Shown piece after piece: positions 60,627 to 64,000 of a stretch of DNA of 64,000 bases; the stretch's first letter is position 1, and every line of letters starts with the position of its first letter. The notes under the pieces were generated by a model that saw nothing but the letters and a program-made list of their open reading frames with translations, did no database searches and was not told the DNA's origin. The stretch comes from Streptosporangium oxazolinicum (GTDB taxonomy: Bacteria > Actinomycetota > Actinomycetes > Streptosporangiales > Streptosporangiaceae): positions 310,001 through 374,000 of the forward strand of contig NZ_BAABAQ010000008.1 of assembly GCF_039537505.1 (NCBI RefSeq), given 5' to 3'. The translations under genes were made by a program, and so were the position numbers.

Positions 60627-60998
60627 ATGATTGACGTTCACTGCGTGACCTTCGACTGCGCCCAGCCGTACGAGCTGGCGACCTTCTGGCGCGACGCCAC
60701 CGGCGGGGAGCTTCACCCGGAGACGGAGAAGAACGACGACGAGGTCCTCCTCCAGGGTGGCCGAGTGGACCTGTTGTTCATCAAGGTCCCCGAGGGCAAG
60801 ACGGTCAAGAACCGCGTCCACCTGGATCTCACCGGTTCGGCGGGCACCACCCGCGAGGAGGAGGTCGAACGCCTCGCCGAGCTCGGCGCCACGATCTTCG
60901 AGGACCACCGCAACCCCGACGGCAGCGGCTGGGTCACGATGCTCGACCCCGAGGGCAACGAGTTCTGCGTCTGCCGCGCCGAGTACGAGCGGGTCTGA
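60627..60998 (+). CDS. VOC-family (glyoxalase-like) protein
   Basis: The 123-residue protein has two beta-alpha-beta-beta-beta modules: VTFDCAQPYELATFWRDATG and, in the second, VHLDLTG followed by TMLDPEGNEFCVC. The terminal Glu (EGNEF) is a typical metal ligand. Reaction unknown; relatives include dioxygenases, glyoxalases and resistance proteins. GGGTGGGGGG precedes ATG 60627. Confidence 0.83.
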   Translation: MIDVHCVTFDCAQPYELATFWRDATGGELHPETEKNDDEVLLQGGRVDLLFIKVPEGKTVKNRVHLDLTGSAGTTREEEVERLAELGATIFEDHRNPDGSGWVTMLDPEGNEFCVCRAEYERV

Positions 60999-61054
60999 CG
61001 TCCCCGGACGGTCCCGGCCCGGTCAGGCCGGAAGGCCCGGCCGGGCCGTGAGGT

Positions 61055-61519
61055 TCAGCGGCCACCGGGCAGCGAGGTCTGGCCGCGTCCCTTGAGGGTC
61101 AGGGCCACGACCGCCGTGATCAGGTAGACCACGACACCCCCCTGGAGCGCGTCCAGCGCCGCCCCGAAGACGCCCTCGCGGTCGAGGACGAGCTGCACCG
61201 GGTACAGCAGGATCGCGGAGCCGAGAGCGGGATAGAGGGAGAACCTCCAGGGGTGGCGCAGCGCCCAGAGCCGGGCCTGCCGGGTCACCCGGTCGCCGAT
61301 GTCGGGCTTGCTGATCGAGCCGATGGCCGCGATGAGCGAGAACAGCCCGATACCGACCGCTACCGCCCAGGTAAGATCCGCACTCCCGGTGAGCAGGCCC
61401 AGCCCCAGGCTGGTGGCCGCCACCGCGCCGCCGGTCACCGCCGCGGCCTTCCAGGGAGCACCGCGCAGCGCCGCTCCGGCAAGGGACATCTCGTCACGTC
61501 GAGTCAGTTCGTCGTTCAT
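61055..61519 (-). CDS. Integral membrane protein, function unknown
   Basis: The 154-residue protein has four predicted helices (about 27-45, 50-68, 96-113 and 124-145) and a polar N-terminus (NDELTRRDEMSLAG). The loop SKPDIGDRVTRQARLWALRHPWRF is positively charged and cytoplasmic. No family is recognised. ATG 61519 is the likely start; longer frames upstream are not credible. Confidence 0.65.
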   Translation of the reverse strand: MNDELTRRDEMSLAGAALRGAPWKAAAVTGGAVAATSLGLGLLTGSADLTWAVAVGIGLFSLIAAIGSISKPDIGDRVTRQARLWALRHPWRFSLYPALGSAILLYPVQLVLDREGVFGAALDALQGGVVVYLITAVVALTLKGRGQTSLPGGR

Positions 61520-61755
61520 GCCACCAGAGTGCCCCCCGCACCCCCTTGCCCACATCGGGGAGCAACCCTGACTGTCCCCGGAGTCGTCGCATCCGGAGCC
61601 AAGCCCGGGACCAGCGGACCGTTGCCGGGTGGCCGGTTGCGTTCGGCATGGGCAGGGCCTCACAGAGATGGCTGGTTGTCGTACTCCCTTGCACACCTAT
61701 GCCCATCTGGTTAACTTTGAGAGGCATACATCGGCAACACCACTGGAGGACAGGC

Positions 61756-61920
61756 ATGCAACTGGTCCAGCTGCGCGGGTGTGAGGGTGACGACTGCCCC
61801 AAGGTGTTCAAGACCGATCGGGGGACGTACGTCGTGCAGGGCGATGTGTTCAACGCGATCACCACGCCGGACGGTGAGATGGCGATCGAGGTCCCCGCCG
61901 AGATGCTGCGCGGCCTGTGA
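61756..61920 (+). CDS. Small conserved protein of an XRE/DUF6879 locus
   Basis: The 54-residue protein starts QLVQLRGCEGDDCPKVFKTD and contains a CxxxxC pair, then a short beta-rich part, VVQGDVFNAI. GGAGGACA precedes ATG 61756. Its stop overlaps the DUF6879 start (GTGA), so the two are translationally coupled. Small proteins in this position usually accompany WhiJ-like regulators in actinomycetes; here it is not an obvious DUF397. Confidence 0.75.
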   Translation: MQLVQLRGCEGDDCPKVFKTDRGTYVVQGDVFNAITTPDGEMAIEVPAEMLRGL

Positions 61921-62414
61921 CCACTGCCAACCTGGGCGAGCTGTTCGCCTCCTCGACCCGCGACGTGTTCCGGCTGGAAGTCCGGCAGGCGTACAAGGTC
62001 GCGGGCGAGGAGGCGCGGCTCGCCGCGTGGAGGTCCGGAGCCCCCTGGTCCGATGCGGTCACGCCCTGGCAGGAGCGGCTCACGTCGCTGATCCCCAGAG
62101 GCGTCCGGATGCGACGCGTCCACGTGGTGGAGCTGCCCTTGAGCGAGTACGTCCGGTGGGAGATGGAAAGCTACGCCAGGAATTCGGCGTTCGGCGAGGA
62201 GATCCGGCTCGTCGAGCGCGAGCGGGTACCCGAAGGCGTTCCGGCCACGGATTTCTGGCTGTTCGACGAGAGCACGGTCGTGCTCATGCATTACAACGAC
62301 GAGGATGAGTTGACCGGGCGAGAGCTGCACCAGGGTGATGCGCGGGCATATGTCCTCGCTCGTGACCTTGCCTGGCAGGTGGCGCGACCGCTGGCATCAT
62401 GGCGGGATGGATGA
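61917..62414 (+). CDS. DUF6879-type protein
   Basis: The 165-residue protein resembles DUF6879: LFASSTRDVFRLEVRQAY at the start, PWQERLTSLIPRGVRMRRVHVV in the middle and TDFWLFDESTVVLMHYND near the end. The fold may be nuclease- or toxin-like, but no catalytic residues are established. The GTG start lies inside the previous stop; its 3' end overlaps the XRE gene by 8 nt. The compact layout suggests one functional unit. Confidence 0.82.
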   Translation: MTTANLGELFASSTRDVFRLEVRQAYKVAGEEARLAAWRSGAPWSDAVTPWQERLTSLIPRGVRMRRVHVVELPLSEYVRWEMESYARNSAFGEEIRLVERERVPEGVPATDFWLFDESTVVLMHYNDEDELTGRELHQGDARAYVLARDLAWQVARPLASWRDG

Positions 62415-63228
62415 TTACCGGTCACGCCAGCTCCGCCAGTTCGGTGGGCGTATGCGCGAGCTCCGCGAGGCCGCAGGCATAAGTGGCAAGCGTCTCGCGA
62501 TGACGGCCGGAGTCACGCAGCCGACCATCTCAAAGATCGAGACTGGGAAGATGCTGCCCTCGGTCGAGATGGTCACCCGGTTGTCGGAGGCCATCGGGCT
62601 GGGCTCCGAGACGCGGGAGGATCTGCTCGAAGAGCTGACGAGGATCAGCACCGACATCGCGACATGGCGAAGGTCCGGCGGCCGAGGAGAGGCCAAGCAG
62701 ACGATGTTGGCTGAGCGGGAGCGGGCCACGGCGCTACGCCGGTCGTTTCATCCGGCGGTGGTTCCCGGCCTGCTCCAGACCGCCGAGTACGCACGGCAGA
62801 TCTTCGTCAGGAGCATGTTCCTCAGCGAGGAGGAGATGTCGCGGGCGGTGGCGGCTCGGATGGAACGCCAGACCCTGCTCTATTCCTCCGATCACCGGTT
62901 CGAGTTCCTCATCACCGAGGCCGCCCTGAGGGTGCGACTCGGTCCTGCGGCGGTGATGCGCGCACAGCTCGATCGGCTGGCGAACCTTTCCACGCTGACC
63001 AATGTCCGGCTCGGCATCGTGCCCTGGTCGGCGGAGCTGCCCCGCGTCGCCCTGCACGGCTTCGCGATCTTCGATGAGCAGCGGGTGGCGGTGGAGACCT
63101 ACACGTCCGAGCTGACCCTGACCGACTCGCGTGACGTGGAGACGTACGTCCGGTTGTTCGAGGACCTGTCCACGGTCGCCCTCTTCGACGACTCCGCCCG
63201 GACGATCCTTGGGCAGCTCGCGGAGTGA
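62407..63228 (+). CDS. XRE-family regulator with DUF5753 (WhiJ-like)
   Basis: The 273-residue protein has an XRE helix-turn-helix (about 10-65: LREAAGISGKRLAMTAGVTQ, then ISKIETGKMLPS). A DUF5753 domain follows (about 95-270: ERATALRRSFHPAVVPGLLQ, TAEYARQIF). WhiJ-type proteins repress development or antibiotic genes until relieved by small partners. It is encoded last in the locus. The start ATG 62407 overlaps the DUF6879 gene. Confidence 0.88.
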   Translation: MDDYRSRQLRQFGGRMRELREAAGISGKRLAMTAGVTQPTISKIETGKMLPSVEMVTRLSEAIGLGSETREDLLEELTRISTDIATWRRSGGRGEAKQTMLAERERATALRRSFHPAVVPGLLQTAEYARQIFVRSMFLSEEEMSRAVAARMERQTLLYSSDHRFEFLITEAALRVRLGPAAVMRAQLDRLANLSTLTNVRLGIVPWSAELPRVALHGFAIFDEQRVAVETYTSELTLTDSRDVETYVRLFEDLSTVALFDDSARTILGQLAE

Positions 63229-63379
63229 CGTGAGCCGGAAAGTCCTCGCGGTCGTCCGTGCCGCTTCTCGGGGGTGAGGGTACGGCCTCGGAAAGCAGTG
63301 GATACAGCGGCCGGGGTCGCTGGCCGGTGGGCGAGGCCAGGCCCGTGGCCGGGGATGCGCGGGCGGAACACGGGCGTCG

Positions 63380-64000
63380 TCATCCTCTCGGACCGTAGAG
63401 CGTGCCGAGGATGTGCCAGACGATGAAGACGACGACCCACAGCAGGGCGCGTCTGGTCGGTAGAGGGCCGCCGCGCAGCAGGGAGATTCCCAGGGGGATG
63501 AGCGCGACGCAGAGGCCGCCCACGGCGATGACGGACTGCGGTTCGGTGCCCTTGAGCGTTCCGAGCGCGAGCGCCGACATCAGGCCGAGTGCGATCGAGC
63601 GGCCCAGCCCCAGGGCGCCGGAGCGGTAGGCGCCGATGGCCAGCACGACCCAGCCGAGGAAGGCAGGCCCCGACAGTGCCCTGAACGGGTGCCAGCGCGT
63701 GTCCCGCCAGGCCAGGTAGTAGTCGTCGATGCCGGTGATCATCGCTTGCAGGCCGAAGCTGTCGGTCAGGTGAAAGGCCAGGTGGTCGGTGCCGAACTGG
63801 AAGGTCCGGGTGAACAGGCCGAGGATCACCAGACAGCCGCCCCACATCCCCCACAGTGGGTTGGTGGCGGCGATCCGCTGCGCCAGCGTCATGATCGCCG
63901 GCCACAGCAGGACGATCCCGAAGGCGAAGCAGGCGTAGGAGACGGTGATGAGGGTGGGGTGCTGGGTATAGGCGGTGAGCTGCTGAGGGAAAAAGTAGTG
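63380..64000 (-). CDS. Multi-pass membrane protein (5' end beyond the window)
   Basis: The frame is open to the right edge, so the N-terminus is missing; 206 residues are visible. They include at least six hydrophobic helices and the polar loops FGTDHLAFHLTDSFG and DDYYLAWRDTRWHPF. The sequence YACFAFGIVLLWPAIM upstream of ATG 63892 continues the membrane pattern, so that ATG is internal. No family is recognised. Confidence 0.7.
   Translation of the reverse strand, partial: HYFFPQQLTAYTQHPTLITVSYACFAFGIVLLWPAIMTLAQRIAATNPLWGMWGGCLVILGLFTRTFQFGTDHLAFHLTDSFGLQAMITGIDDYYLAWRDTRWHPFRALSGPAFLGWVVLAIGAYRSGALGLGRSIALGLMSALALGTLKGTEPQSVIAVGGLCVALIPLGISLLRGGPLPTRRALLWVVVFIVWHILGTLYGPRG

Overview
The window is a high-GC chromosomal stretch from a filamentous actinomycete. 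The evidence is bldC (a MerR-like developmental regulator) with its usual neighbours, DUF3073, DUF6879 and WhiJ-like XRE genes, GAF/ANTAR/STAS signalling proteins, leaderless genes behind TAnnnT -10 boxes, and terminators that are long GC stems without U-tracts. A Streptosporangiales member is my best guess; the assignment is inferred, not measured. No rRNA, tRNA, CRISPR array, insertion sequence or prophage was recognised.

Layout. 0-2.1 kb: end of a molybdate uptake operon (Mop/TOBE protein, modB, modC; modA is not in view). 2.2-12.3 kb: a reductase, a DUF1772 membrane protein, an NmrA-type protein with a divergent AraC regulator, a Ser/Thr/Pro-rich membrane protein, a GH15 enzyme, a tiny leaderless membrane peptide, a Cys/His-rich small protein and two PAP2 phosphatases. 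12.4-15.7 kb: GAF, GAF-ANTAR and STAS regulators running into pyrD, then a copper chaperone behind a CsoR-like operator. 15.7-22.6 kb: GH20 hexosaminidase, a DMFase-beta-like lipoprotein, a cell-wall amidase, and LacI and TetR regulators. 22.7-30.9 kb: the conserved block bldC, hypothetical, valine dehydrogenase, DUF3073, purM, purF, DUF4190 protein, sterol-carrier protein. 31-41 kb: apparent accessory block with a PHO-box-driven phoX, two MFS exporters around a TetR gene, a CRP-like regulator co-directional with a membrane nucleotide cyclase, and a frameshifted secreted-protein gene. 41-45.2 kb: purL, purQ, an RsbW-type kinase gene, purS. 45.5-49.3 kb: a 2-oxoacid dehydrogenase operon (E1-alpha, E1-beta, E2). 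49.4-52 kb: an orphan locus with a 37-residue Gly/Cys/Arg/Trp peptide, a 15-bp hairpin and an ABC exporter. 52-54 kb: Dabb protein, small membrane protein and a divergent adenylosuccinate synthetase. 54.2-57 kb: an operon of NrtR-like NUDIX regulator, J-domain/pseudokinase fusion and VWA protein behind a double palindromic operator. 57-61.5 kb: acyl-CoA dehydrogenase, methyltransferase, a guanidine-III riboswitch with its SMR exporter, VOC protein. 61.7-63.2 kb: a three-gene XRE/DUF6879 locus. A membrane protein runs off the right edge.

The most promising unexplained systems are the NrtR-like/J-pseudokinase/VWA operon with its two-site operator, the Trp-ending peptide plus hairpin plus ABC exporter, and the cyclase-CRP pair whose cyclase carries an atypical Gln/Asn substrate pair. 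A window-wide oddity is that many 3' flanks carry degenerate short tandem repeats, several starting exactly at a stop codon.
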